A stretch of 64,000 nt of DNA, taken from NCBI GenBank assembly GCA_964496575.1, contig CAZCAC010000023.1:1-64000 (forward strand), given 5' to 3'. A program made the position numbers and the translations under genes. Source of the DNA: CAZCAC01 sp964496575. GTDB taxonomy: Bacteria; Planctomycetota; UBA1135; GCA-002686595. The notes below the pieces were generated by a model. That model was not told where the DNA came from. It ran no database searches and saw only the letters and a list, made by a program, of their open reading frames with translations. Shown here one piece after another: positions 15,915-23,892 of this stretch (within the stretch, counting starts at the first letter, position 1; each line of letters starts with the position of its first letter).

Positions 15915-17233
15915 CAGGGGGCCCCGCCGAGGACCTTCAACGCCTCCGTGACCCGCGTGCGGAGAGCGCTCATTCGCGGGTCCTCGGAAGGGTCGTCGGG
16001 CAGCGTCTCGACCAGCAGTCGGACCACCTCGTCGAGGGGCGTGGGACGCAGGTCGGGCACCGGATCGGGCCCCTTGGATACGAGAAACGACTCCACCTCG
16101 CCGCCGTCGTGCACCAGGTGGAACTGTTCCAAATCGCACCCCGGAGCGCCCCAGTAGCGCTCTTCGCCGAGCTCGCCGGCGAGCTCCTGGAAGCGCTGGT
16201 GGAGACGCGCCACCGTCCCCGGCACGAGCGGAACTTTTTCCGCGTTTCCGGTGCCCACGTAGAGTACGTCCGCCCGGTTCCAGCGCAGGTAGAACTCCCC
16301 TCGCCGGCAGGAGCGCAGCTCGAGGCCGAGGAGGTCCCCCTCCGTCTCCCCACCGGCCCGCGCGAGGTCGGGGATCTCCACGCTCACCCCTTTCGCTCGT
16401 GTCCTCACCGCTCTCGCGATCGCCTCGATCGCCGCCCGGTTCTCCGGATCGCCGGGAGGCTTCTCGGCGCGGTAGCCGAACGCGTCGCCCAGGCGCTCCT
16501 GGAGGAGGCGGATCGCATCGAAGCGCGCCATCTCGCCGAGCGGCATGCGGAAGAAGCGGTCATCGCGCTTCAGGTCCTCGACCAGCCAGGCGAGAGCCCA
16601 GCCCTCTCCCCAGTGATCCAGCAGTGTCGCCGCCGCGCGCCGCACCCGGTCGTTCTGGTCCTCGAGCAAGGGGCGAACCGCGTCCAGGTGCTGCTTCGCT
16701 CCGAGGCGCTGGAGCGCGCTGATCGACGCCTCGCGCACCTGCCCCAGGTGATCGTCCAGGAGCGCCAGGAATGATTCGAGCTCCGTAGTCGCGGCGGTCG
16801 CGGCGAGGGTCCGCGACGCGGGGCCGCGCCAGGGGAAGTCCCGATCCTCGAGCCCGCGCCAGAGGTGGACGCGAAGCGTCGGGTCGTCGAATTCGCCGAG
16901 CACCTCGACCAGGTACTGCCCCAGGCCGGCGAGACCGCGGCCGTCCTCGCCGCACTCCTCGCGGAGGCGCTTCGCCGCCGGCGCGCCCAGCCGCACCAAC
17001 CGACCAGCCGCTTGCGGTCTCACCGCGACTCGCCCGGTCCGGGCCAGATCGATGTACTTCTCGATCTTCGCGGCGGTCTTCTCGTCGACGGCCCCCTCCG
17101 GATCGGCACCATCCCGCTGGCCGGTCCCGTCCTGTCGAACCGCGTACGTGGTCTCGGCCGTCGTGGAGGAAGAAAGAACCCCGATCACGAGGACCAGGGT
17201 GAGCAGTGAAACCGAACTGGCAGTTTGTCTCAT
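15914..17233 (-). CDS. Secreted HEAT-repeat protein
   Basis: A 439-residue protein with an N-terminal signal (MRQTASSVSLLTLVLVIGVL). After an acidic linker, residues about 65-260 form HEAT repeats (RPQAAGRLVRLGAPAAKRL, VREASISALQRLGAKQHL, VRRAAATLLDHWGEG). The C-terminal part (about 290-439) is a mixed alpha/beta region with no motif I recognise. It is not closely similar to the HEAT/TPR protein at 7909. The ATG overlaps the stop of the DUF3299 gene in an ATGA, so the two are translationally coupled and probably act together outside the cytoplasm. Confidence 0.7.
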   Translation of the reverse strand: MRQTASSVSLLTLVLVIGVLSSSTTAETTYAVRQDGTGQRDGADPEGAVDEKTAAKIEKYIDLARTGRVAVRPQAAGRLVRLGAPAAKRLREECGEDGRGLAGLGQYLVEVLGEFDDPTLRVHLWRGLEDRDFPWRGPASRTLAATAATTELESFLALLDDHLGQVREASISALQRLGAKQHLDAVRPLLEDQNDRVRRAAATLLDHWGEGWALAWLVEDLKRDDRFFRMPLGEMARFDAIRLLQERLGDAFGYRAEKPPGDPENRAAIEAIARAVRTRAKGVSVEIPDLARAGGETEGDLLGLELRSCRRGEFYLRWNRADVLYVGTGNAEKVPLVPGTVARLHQRFQELAGELGEERYWGAPGCDLEQFHLVHDGGEVESFLVSKGPDPVPDLRPTPLDEVVRLLVETLPDDPSEDPRMSALRTRVTEALKVLGGAP

Positions 17234-17652
17234 TCGGGCAACGAATCGATCGACAACCGGAAGATGCTCTCGACGAACCCGTCCTCGTCCTCGACCTCAC
17301 CGGAGGAGAATTCGCCTTCCAGGGTCAGCTCGGTGGGACGGAAGGTCGTCTGCCCCTCTCCGAGGGTGACCCGTACGAAGTGCTGTAGCTTGCTGGTCCC
17401 GCAACCGCAATTGTCATTGGTCAGATCGAACCAGGTCTCTCCCTCGGTCGTGCCGTTGCGCATGTAGCCGGAGATGCGGACCTGGTGTCCGTCGAGCGCC
17501 GTCACCCACTCGGGCAGCTCGTCGCCGAACTCGTACTCGACGTTGTTCAGCTTGATGATGCTGACCTCGATCACGCCGTCACCCTGCGCCAGGACGCCGA
17601 GGCCGGCGGTAGCGGTGAGGAGCGGGACGAGGAGGAGGGCGCGGAATCTCAT
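17230..17652 (-). CDS. Secreted DUF3299-like protein
   Basis: A 140-residue exported protein (signal MRFRALLLVPLLTATAGLGV). The core LDGHQVRISGYMRN with a following NDNCGCG cysteine pair fits the DUF3299 family, in which a GYM(I/L)P strand precedes a small Cys-containing loop. A second, better DUF3299 match is the lipoprotein at 25878. The acidic C-terminus (SSGEVEDEDGF) is unusual. Function is unknown; association with ABC exporters elsewhere suggests a periplasmic partner role. ATG 17652 is used; ATG 17676 would add eight residues. The stop overlaps the next start (ATGA). Confidence 0.6.
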   Translation of the reverse strand: MRFRALLLVPLLTATAGLGVLAQGDGVIEVSIIKLNNVEYEFGDELPEWVTALDGHQVRISGYMRNGTTEGETWFDLTNDNCGCGTSKLQHFVRVTLGEGQTTFRPTELTLEGEFSSGEVEDEDGFVESIFRLSIDSLPE

Positions 17653-17658
17653 GGTGAG

Positions 17659-17664
17659 ATGATA
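17659..17664 (-). promoter_or_regulatory. Possible -10 box (TATCAT) giving a leaderless start
   Basis: TATCAT ends 7 bases before ATG 17652. If it is used, transcription would start at the AUG itself. There is no Shine-Dalgarno before that ATG, which is compatible with leaderless translation. Confidence 0.25.
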
Positions 17665-17820
17665 GGGAATCGACATCCCTTCTAGGCGGACAGGAGCGAG
17701 CTGTCAAGAAAGGGACCCGTTCGAGCACGGTCTGCCCCCATCGGACCACCCCGTCAAACCGCAGGAGAGCCCGAGAACGTGGCTCCGGGGCGTCCTCGAC
17801 CGAGCCTGCCGCCTCGGGAG

Positions 17821-17839
17821 CCGGAACCGCGGATTCCGG
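17821..17839 (-). terminator. Hairpin downstream of the kinase gene
   Basis: CCGGAA, 7-base loop, TTCCGG: a perfect 6-bp stem about 50 bases past the kinase stop. No T-run. Weak terminator candidate. Confidence 0.3.
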
Positions 17840-17887
17840 ATCCACCGTGGATCGCTCCAAGTGGTCCGAGCCGATCGGCCTCACTGC

Positions 17888-20398
17888 TCAGCGAATGCTC
17901 GCCTCCCACGGGCGGATAGGCATCATCGGCCGCAGCCCGGTGTGAGCTCCCTGATCCCCCGGGATTCCCCGATCGGTGATCCACCACTCCGACGGGGGGC
18001 GCTCGAAGCTGCCCCCACGAACTACGCGGGAACCGCTCTCGCCCGCTCGCAGGCCGTCGGCTCCGGTGACGGGGAGATCGTAGGGGGCCCAGTGGTCTCG
18101 GCACCACTCCGACACGTTGTCCGAGAGGTGGTGTAGTCCAGAAGCGTCGGGCTCGCCGCTGTAGACGACAACCGGTGACGCGGACGGGGCAGGGAACACA
18201 GCTCTTCGCGACGGGTGGTCGGGCGGAGTCAGTCGAGCGACGTACTCCCACTGCGCCTCGGTCGGATAGTAGAGCCCCATCATCGTCAGGGGCTGCTGCT
18301 CCCACCGCTGGTTCACCACCGAGAGCGCGGCGTCAGGGGGCGTCGTCGACTCGGCGTTCGGTTGGATCCTCTGGAACTGCTCCCCGGTCATCTCGTACTT
18401 GGACAGGTAGAACGCCTCGAGGAACACGCGATGCTCCGGTGTCTCGGCGCAGCGTGCCGGGAACGGTGGGGGCGCCCCTTCTCCCGCCTCTCGGAGGATC
18501 TCCTCCGACGATGTGCCCATGGTGAACTCCCCGCGGGGGATCAGCACCATCACCAGACCCGTCCCGGGCCCGATGGGCAAGCGCCCGTCGAGGCCTCGGA
18601 CCGGTGGCTCACCCGTGAGCAGGTGGGCGAACTCCCACAGTCCCGACTCGGGATCCGGACCCACTGGAATCAGGTCCTCGCGACGTTCCAGCACCAGGCC
18701 ATTGTAGGCGGGCGTCTGATTCCGGTCGGCGATCGCGGCGATCGCGTGATCCCATTCGGTGCAGTGATCGACGAGGGATAGCTCGTGAAGCTCGAGCGCC
18801 CTCTCGCGCACCTCCGCGAGGTCCCTGGCCTCGTCCGTGAACGCCTCCTCCAGCCCCAGGCTCCGGATCTCCGCCTCCCAGTCGTCGATCCCCTCCACGA
18901 CCACGGAGCGATGGAGCATCAGCCACCCCGCTCGCTCTCGCAGGAGGTTCTTCCGGCTCGCTGCGGCCGCCAGTTCGACCTTCGCCCAGCTCCGATCGAG
19001 GCACAGGCTCATCGCGACGAAACAGAGGATGACCGTGGCCAGACTCCCAGCGAAAGCGGCAGCGGCCACGCGGTGCCTTCCGGTCCATTTCCGGAGTCCG
19101 GTCAAGGAGCCGATGTCGTGAGCCGGGACCACGCGTCCATCCAGGAAGGCTCGCAGATCGGCAGCCAGCTGTCCCGCCGATTCGTGTCGGCACTCCGGAT
19201 CGGGCGCCATTGCCTTGTTGCAGACCGATACCAGCTCGGCCGGAGCCCGCGGGTCGAGCAAGTGGATCGGCGCGGTCTCACCGCTCACCACATCGCGGAG
19301 CACCTTGCGCAAGCTCGAGCCCTCCTCACGCCCCCCGAAGGGAGGGCTCCCGGTGAGCAGGGTGTAGAGCATCGCCCCCAGAGCGTAGACATCGGAGTGT
19401 GGACCGACTCGCTCGACCGCGCCCAGCGCCTGCTCTGGGGGCATGTACGAAGGCGTCCCCACCACGGTTCCCTCGCGCGTCTCGAGTGGGGAGGCGGATC
19501 GCTTCGCGAGGCCGTCGTCGTAGTTGGCGTCCGAGCACCCCGTGGATCCCCGGCGAGCGAGCCCCCAGTCCACCGTGTAGACCTCGCCGTACTCACCGAC
19601 CATGACGTTCGCCGGCTTGAGATCGCGGTGCACGATGCCGAGGGAGTGCGCGTGGGACACCGTCTCGCACACGCGAACCAGCACTCCGAGCGCCTTGGTC
19701 AGGTTCCACGACTCCTCCCCCCGCCGGGCCAGTTCGACGATCCGCCCGAAGCCCCTCCCGCGAACCGCGCGCATGGCGAGGAAGGGGCGGCCGTCCTCGT
19801 CCGCGCCGAGCTCGTGCACCGGTACGACGCCGGGATGATCGAGCCGACCGAGAACGCGCGCCTCCTCCAGGAACCGTTCCAGGCGCTTCGCAGCAGGGAC
19901 ACCGTCCTTCCCCAGCATCACCTTCACGGCCACCTCGCGTCCGAGGTTTCGGTCGTCACAGAGCAACACCGCACCCATTCCGCCGCGGCCGATCTCCCGC
20001 GAACAGCGGTAGCGAGGGGTTACTGGAATCAGTAGCTCGAGCGCGCAGTCATTCTCCGAGCGATCGTCCCGATCCGCGGTCGATCGTCCGGATTCCGGAT
20101 CGATGGCGTTCCCGTACCGGCCCAGGAGCTCGGACGCGAAGTCCTCGGAGATTCCCGTCGGCCGGAGTGACGCGAGCACCTCGGTCCACTGCTCGGCCTC
20201 CACCCCGAGGGCGTGGAACATCCCGGCCCCGGTTCCTGAGAAGGTCGCCAGGTCGGCGACCTCGCCCGCGGACCGGGCCAGGAGAAACCGGCAGTACTCG
20301 AGCTCCACCTCGTCGAGCTCGAGGTTCCCCGGGGGCTCGACACTGGAAACGGCCCATTTCGGTTCCGCTTCGATTCGGTTCATCCGATTGCCGCTCAT
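17888..20398 (-). CDS. Transmembrane Ser/Thr protein kinase with C-terminal SUMF/FGE-like domain
   Basis: An 836-residue planctomycete-type kinase. The kinase domain spans about 128-420: glycine loop IGRGGMG (136-142), VAVK lysine 159, HRDLKPAN (257-264), metal motif VDWGLA with Asp277 (DWG in place of DFG) and GTPSYMPPEQALG. A membrane segment lies near 445-470. The extracellular part is helical, then a SUMF/formylglycine-enzyme-like domain from about 610 (MVLIPRGEFTMG, YPTEAQWEYVA, NVSEWCRD, RVVRGGSF). That domain lacks the cysteine pair of true formylglycine-generating enzymes, so it is more likely a ligand-binding module. The start overlaps the upstream pseudokinase stop (ATGA). Kinase activity is likely; substrates are unknown. 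Confidence 0.92.
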   Translation of the reverse strand: MSGNRMNRIEAEPKWAVSSVEPPGNLELDEVELEYCRFLLARSAGEVADLATFSGTGAGMFHALGVEAEQWTEVLASLRPTGISEDFASELLGRYGNAIDPESGRSTADRDDRSENDCALELLIPVTPRYRCSREIGRGGMGAVLLCDDRNLGREVAVKVMLGKDGVPAAKRLERFLEEARVLGRLDHPGVVPVHELGADEDGRPFLAMRAVRGRGFGRIVELARRGEESWNLTKALGVLVRVCETVSHAHSLGIVHRDLKPANVMVGEYGEVYTVDWGLARRGSTGCSDANYDDGLAKRSASPLETREGTVVGTPSYMPPEQALGAVERVGPHSDVYALGAMLYTLLTGSPPFGGREEGSSLRKVLRDVVSGETAPIHLLDPRAPAELVSVCNKAMAPDPECRHESAGQLAADLRAFLDGRVVPAHDIGSLTGLRKWTGRHRVAAAAFAGSLATVILCFVAMSLCLDRSWAKVELAAAASRKNLLRERAGWLMLHRSVVVEGIDDWEAEIRSLGLEEAFTDEARDLAEVRERALELHELSLVDHCTEWDHAIAAIADRNQTPAYNGLVLERREDLIPVGPDPESGLWEFAHLLTGEPPVRGLDGRLPIGPGTGLVMVLIPRGEFTMGTSSEEILREAGEGAPPPFPARCAETPEHRVFLEAFYLSKYEMTGEQFQRIQPNAESTTPPDAALSVVNQRWEQQPLTMMGLYYPTEAQWEYVARLTPPDHPSRRAVFPAPSASPVVVYSGEPDASGLHHLSDNVSEWCRDHWAPYDLPVTGADGLRAGESGSRVVRGGSFERPPSEWWITDRGIPGDQGAHTGLRPMMPIRPWEASIR

Positions 20399-23043
20399 GG
20401 CGCAGTGAGGCTCCAGATCGGTCGTGCTCCGATCGACTCGGCGCCGTCGCCCCGCCGAATGCCGGGGCCAAAGGCGGCCTCCTCAGGGGTCGAGAGAAAG
20501 CTGCCTCCACGCACTGCCCCTTCGTTGTCTGCAGATCCTGTCTGACACCACTCGGCCACGTTGCCCTGGACGTCGTACAGACCGAAGCCGTTCGCCCTCC
20601 CGCCACCGACCGGCTGGTGGACGCGAATGGGGCCGTCCCGGAACCGCTCCAGGCCCCGGGGAACGAACTGCTGGTCGTCGGTGCGGTCTCGCAGGACCTC
20701 GGCCTCGAGAACGGCGCGCGGGTCGTCACCGGTCCACCACCTCGTCGTGCATCCCGCCCGTGCTGCGTACTCCCACTGCAGCTCCGTGGGCAGGGCCATT
20801 CCCATCCTCTCCGTCAGCTGCACGAAACCCGAGAAGGAGATCTGCTCCTCGGGGTGAGTGTAGCTCGTCAGGTGGAGCTTGCCGTCCGGAGACGATGCCG
20901 AGAAGTAGCTCCGAGACTCCCGGAATCGCCGGGCCTGGGCCTGGGTCATCTCGTACTTCGATACGAGGCAGGGAGCCACTTCTCGCTCCGTTCCCGGAAG
21001 CGTACCGCCGGGCACGAGTACGAAGACCATCCCCGTCTCCTCCTCGATGCACCACTGGCCGGCCGAGTCTCGCACCGGCTCCGCTCCGGTGAAGAAGGCC
21101 CAGAACTCCCACAACTCGGTCGTCGGGTCGCGCTCCAGCGGGACCAAGCCGAAGAGTAGCTCGATCCTCGTGCCATCGTACATCGGACACTCGCCGGGAT
21201 CGGCGATCGACGCGGTCGCTGCCTCCCAGCGCCGCTCGATCTCCTCGTTGCGATCCCCCAGCCAGAGATCGAGGCGCTCCAGGGCACCGCGGACGGCAGC
21301 CACCGCCCCGCTTCCCTTCTCGAGTCCCTGCTGGCCGAATCTCCCCAGGTCCTTCAGCAGCCGGGTCAGGGCATCGGACTCCCACTCCTGGAGGAGGTCG
21401 TCTTGCCGACAGAGGTCATGGCGCTCGACGGACGCCGTCGCGACATCCCGAGACTTCCGAGCCTTGTCGAGGGCGCGCGACAAGGCCGTCCTTCGCCAAT
21501 CCCGAGTGGTGGGATCGGTCGATGTCGGCGTCCGGGCCAGCGCCGCCTCGAGTGTCGCGATCCGCTCGTTCAGCACCCGGAGTCGGTGCATCGGGTACCA
21601 CAGGAAGAGCCACCGAGCACTCTGCCCTTCCCCTCCGCCGTCGCCCGCCCGCTCGCCGATCATCTCCTCCCGCAGCGAATCCAGCCGTCCTCTAAACTCC
21701 GAGGACCTTTCGAGGAGCGTCTCCGCCCGGGTCAGCCAGCTCGCCATCCAGTCGCGATTGGAACGGACAGGGGGCCAGAGATGCTCCGCCTCGACGATCA
21801 GCTGATCCAGCTCACCGACCGATCGCAGGAGGACGAGAGCTTCCCGATCGCCGCGGCTCCGGAAAGTGGTCCAGGCGAGGATGGAGATCGCCATCGCGAT
21901 GGTTCCTGCCACCAGCACAGCCGCGGCTCGATTCCGCTGCGCCCACTTGACGAACTCCGCCCGGGCTCCGACCGCGTGCGCCCGGACCACCCTTCGTTCG
22001 AGGAACGCCTGAAGGTCATCGGCGAGCTCCCCGGGGCTCGCGTAGCACTCCTCCGGAGATCGCGCCGTCGATCGTTGGACGACGGCGACCAGCTCAGCAT
22101 CCGACTTGTCGCCAGCCGCGGAGAGGAGAGCATCGAGCAAGGTACCGATCGCGCGAAGATCATCGACCGGGGCGGGATCCGGTTCGCGCGCGGCGGTCGG
22201 CTCGCGAGCGCGGATGTTCGTACAGTCCTCCCTCTCCTCGAAGAGGAGCTCCCCGTCCGCGCCGGCCGCGGTCCGCCAGCTCTTCTCGTCGAGCTCCTCG
22301 CGAACGGGGATCTCCAGTCTCGACGGATCGATCGGTGGGGATGAGACGGCCCACTCCCACCCGGAGAGGACCACCTCTCCGAACTCCCCGACGACGATGC
22401 ACTCGGAGTGGAGGTTTCCGTGCACGACGCCGCGCGAGTGGGCGAACTCGAGGGTCCGACAAACCTGGATCAGGGTCTCCAGGACTCGAGCGCGCGTCCA
22501 GTCGTCCTCCTTCCGCCGGACCATCTCGAGCAAGTGGGACAGCGTGCGTCCGGACGGTGGGCAGCTGGCGAGGAACAGACGTCCATCTCCGTCCGTGGCC
22601 AGCTCGTGTACCGGCATGACGCCGGGATGGTCCAGCCTCGCGGTGATCGCCGCCTCGTGCAGCAGCTGCTCGGTCGGATCGCCCCTGCTCTCGCCGGGCC
22701 GTGCCGAGGGCTCCGGAAGCAGCGCGACTCGCAGCACGACCAAGCGCTCCAGAACCTCCTCCCACGCCTCGAAGGTGGCCAGGTCGCCGGTGCGCCCGAG
22801 GAAGCGGATCGGTCGGTAGCGCCCGGTGGCCAGACCAGGTGGGTGACCCAGAACGGACGTGCGCTCGCGGCTGCGCGCGAAGCGCCGCCGGAGCCGGCGG
22901 AGCGCGACGGACTCGTCGGGATTCCGCTCGCAGAGACTCTCGAAGGCACCCGCCTCGGATCCGCCATCGGCGACGAGGTGCCGGAGGAACAGCACCGCCG
23001 CCCCGGGGAGCTCGTCCTTCGGTTCGACCATCTCTCCGGTCAT
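20395..23043 (-). CDS. Transmembrane pseudokinase with C-terminal SUMF/FGE-like domain
   Basis: An 882-residue paralogue of the following kinase with the same layout: kinase fold (about 75-350), membrane segment (AAAVLVAGTIAMAISILAW, near 380), helical spacer, SUMF-like domain (from about 665: MVFVLVPGGTLPG, LPTELQWEYAARAGC, NVAEWCQTG, GAVRGGSF). Every catalytic element is lost. The glycine loop is LGRTGDLA, the VAIK lysine is Arg105, HRDLKPAN has become HGNLHSEC (208-215), and the DFG/DWG aspartate is Ser227. The fold is otherwise well kept, so this is a maintained pseudokinase, not a decaying gene. The SUMF-like domain also lacks the paired catalytic cysteines. The gene is first in the operon and divergent from a sigma factor. 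Confidence 0.9.
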   Translation of the reverse strand: MTGEMVEPKDELPGAAVLFLRHLVADGGSEAGAFESLCERNPDESVALRRLRRRFARSRERTSVLGHPPGLATGRYRPIRFLGRTGDLATFEAWEEVLERLVVLRVALLPEPSARPGESRGDPTEQLLHEAAITARLDHPGVMPVHELATDGDGRLFLASCPPSGRTLSHLLEMVRRKEDDWTRARVLETLIQVCRTLEFAHSRGVVHGNLHSECIVVGEFGEVVLSGWEWAVSSPPIDPSRLEIPVREELDEKSWRTAAGADGELLFEEREDCTNIRAREPTAAREPDPAPVDDLRAIGTLLDALLSAAGDKSDAELVAVVQRSTARSPEECYASPGELADDLQAFLERRVVRAHAVGARAEFVKWAQRNRAAAVLVAGTIAMAISILAWTTFRSRGDREALVLLRSVGELDQLIVEAEHLWPPVRSNRDWMASWLTRAETLLERSSEFRGRLDSLREEMIGERAGDGGGEGQSARWLFLWYPMHRLRVLNERIATLEAALARTPTSTDPTTRDWRRTALSRALDKARKSRDVATASVERHDLCRQDDLLQEWESDALTRLLKDLGRFGQQGLEKGSGAVAAVRGALERLDLWLGDRNEEIERRWEAATASIADPGECPMYDGTRIELLFGLVPLERDPTTELWEFWAFFTGAEPVRDSAGQWCIEEETGMVFVLVPGGTLPGTEREVAPCLVSKYEMTQAQARRFRESRSYFSASSPDGKLHLTSYTHPEEQISFSGFVQLTERMGMALPTELQWEYAARAGCTTRWWTGDDPRAVLEAEVLRDRTDDQQFVPRGLERFRDGPIRVHQPVGGGRANGFGLYDVQGNVAEWCQTGSADNEGAVRGGSFLSTPEEAAFGPGIRRGDGAESIGARPIWSLTAP

Positions 23044-23088
23044 GGTACGGCTCTCGATAGCCCGCCGGCTCGAGAGGGGGCAAATCCC

Positions 23089-23111
23089 CGCTTTCGCAAA
23101 TGCGCGAAGCG
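23089..23111. promoter_or_regulatory. Imperfect palindrome in the pseudokinase/sigma divergent region
   Basis: CGCTTTCGCA and TGCGCGAAGCG are inverted copies (one-base offset) around an AAT centre. They sit between the pseudokinase start (23043) and the sigma factor start (23154). It could be an operator or an overlapping promoter element. Weak evidence. Confidence 0.3.
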
Positions 23112-23153
23112 ATGCATGATGGGCGGAGCCGACCCTGGACCGGTCCCTACCTC

Positions 23154-23795
23154 ATGTCGGATTCCCCGATCGACCCCACCGCTCGCGCGACCGAGCAGAC
23201 TCCTGAGGAGCTGGTCTCTCGCTTCGCCCGCGGAGACGATTCCGCGCTGGGAGAGCTGGTGGAACGGGAGACCCCGCGGATCCTGAATCGCGTGCGTTCT
23301 CGAATCCCTCGGGAGCTCCGGCGTCGGATGGGTGGCAGCGACCTGCTGCAGCTCACGGCGGCCGAGCTGGTCAAGATGCGCGGGCAGTTCGAGAATCGCG
23401 GCGTGGGGGCCTTCCGGGAGATGGTCGCCACCATCACCGATCGTGCCCTGGCGACCGTGGTTCAGCGGGAGCGCGCACTCAAGCGGGATCTCGATCGCGA
23501 GCACCACCCCGAGCCGGCTGGGGACGCCAGCTCCGGCGGCACGTGGACCGATCTCGGAGGTGCCATCGACTCGCGCACTCCTTCTCGCGTGGCCCGCAAT
23601 CGAGAGGCGACCCGACGGCTTCAGGAGTGCTTCGAGAGTCTCTCCGCGGAACATCGGCAGATCATCGAGCTGATCGACTATGAGTGCTGGCCGTACAGCG
23701 ATGCGGCCAGCCTTCTAGGTATCGCCGACTCGACCGTTCGCAAGCGGCACAGCCGTGCGATCGCGCGACTGCGCGAGTTGATGGGAGGGGAATGA
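23154..23795 (+). CDS. ECF-type RNA polymerase sigma factor
   Basis: A 213-residue sigma-70 family factor with regions 2 and 4 only. Region 2 is about 18-105 (ELVSRFARGDDSALGELVE, RRRMGGSDLLQLT, FREMVATITDRAL). Region 4 is about 158-205 (LSAEHRQIIELI, then the helix-turn-helix YSDAASLLGIADSTVRKRHSRAIARL). The variant region 2 with RMGxSDLxQ is typical of the planctomycete groups encoded next to Ser/Thr kinases. ATG 23154 gives the usual MSDSP-type start; an in-frame ATG at 23100 would add 18 residues. No anti-sigma factor gene is adjacent, so the kinase/pseudokinase pair is the obvious candidate regulator. Confidence 0.88.
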   Translation: MSDSPIDPTARATEQTPEELVSRFARGDDSALGELVERETPRILNRVRSRIPRELRRRMGGSDLLQLTAAELVKMRGQFENRGVGAFREMVATITDRALATVVQRERALKRDLDREHHPEPAGDASSGGTWTDLGGAIDSRTPSRVARNREATRRLQECFESLSAEHRQIIELIDYECWPYSDAASLLGIADSTVRKRHSRAIARLRELMGGE

Positions 23796-23892
23796 GGGCG
23801 CGGCCGGCGAGGTGCAGCCTCGTATCGGCAACACCTCGCTGGCACTCCGAGAGCGAACCCTCCGGCCATTGGTCGACAGGCCTGTCCACGAG

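Noticed and set aside
17888..23043. SUMF-like domains of the kinase and pseudokinase as the activators of the neighbouring sulfatases
   Set aside because: Both lack the catalytic cysteine pair of formylglycine-generating enzymes, so they cannot make formylglycine by the known mechanism.
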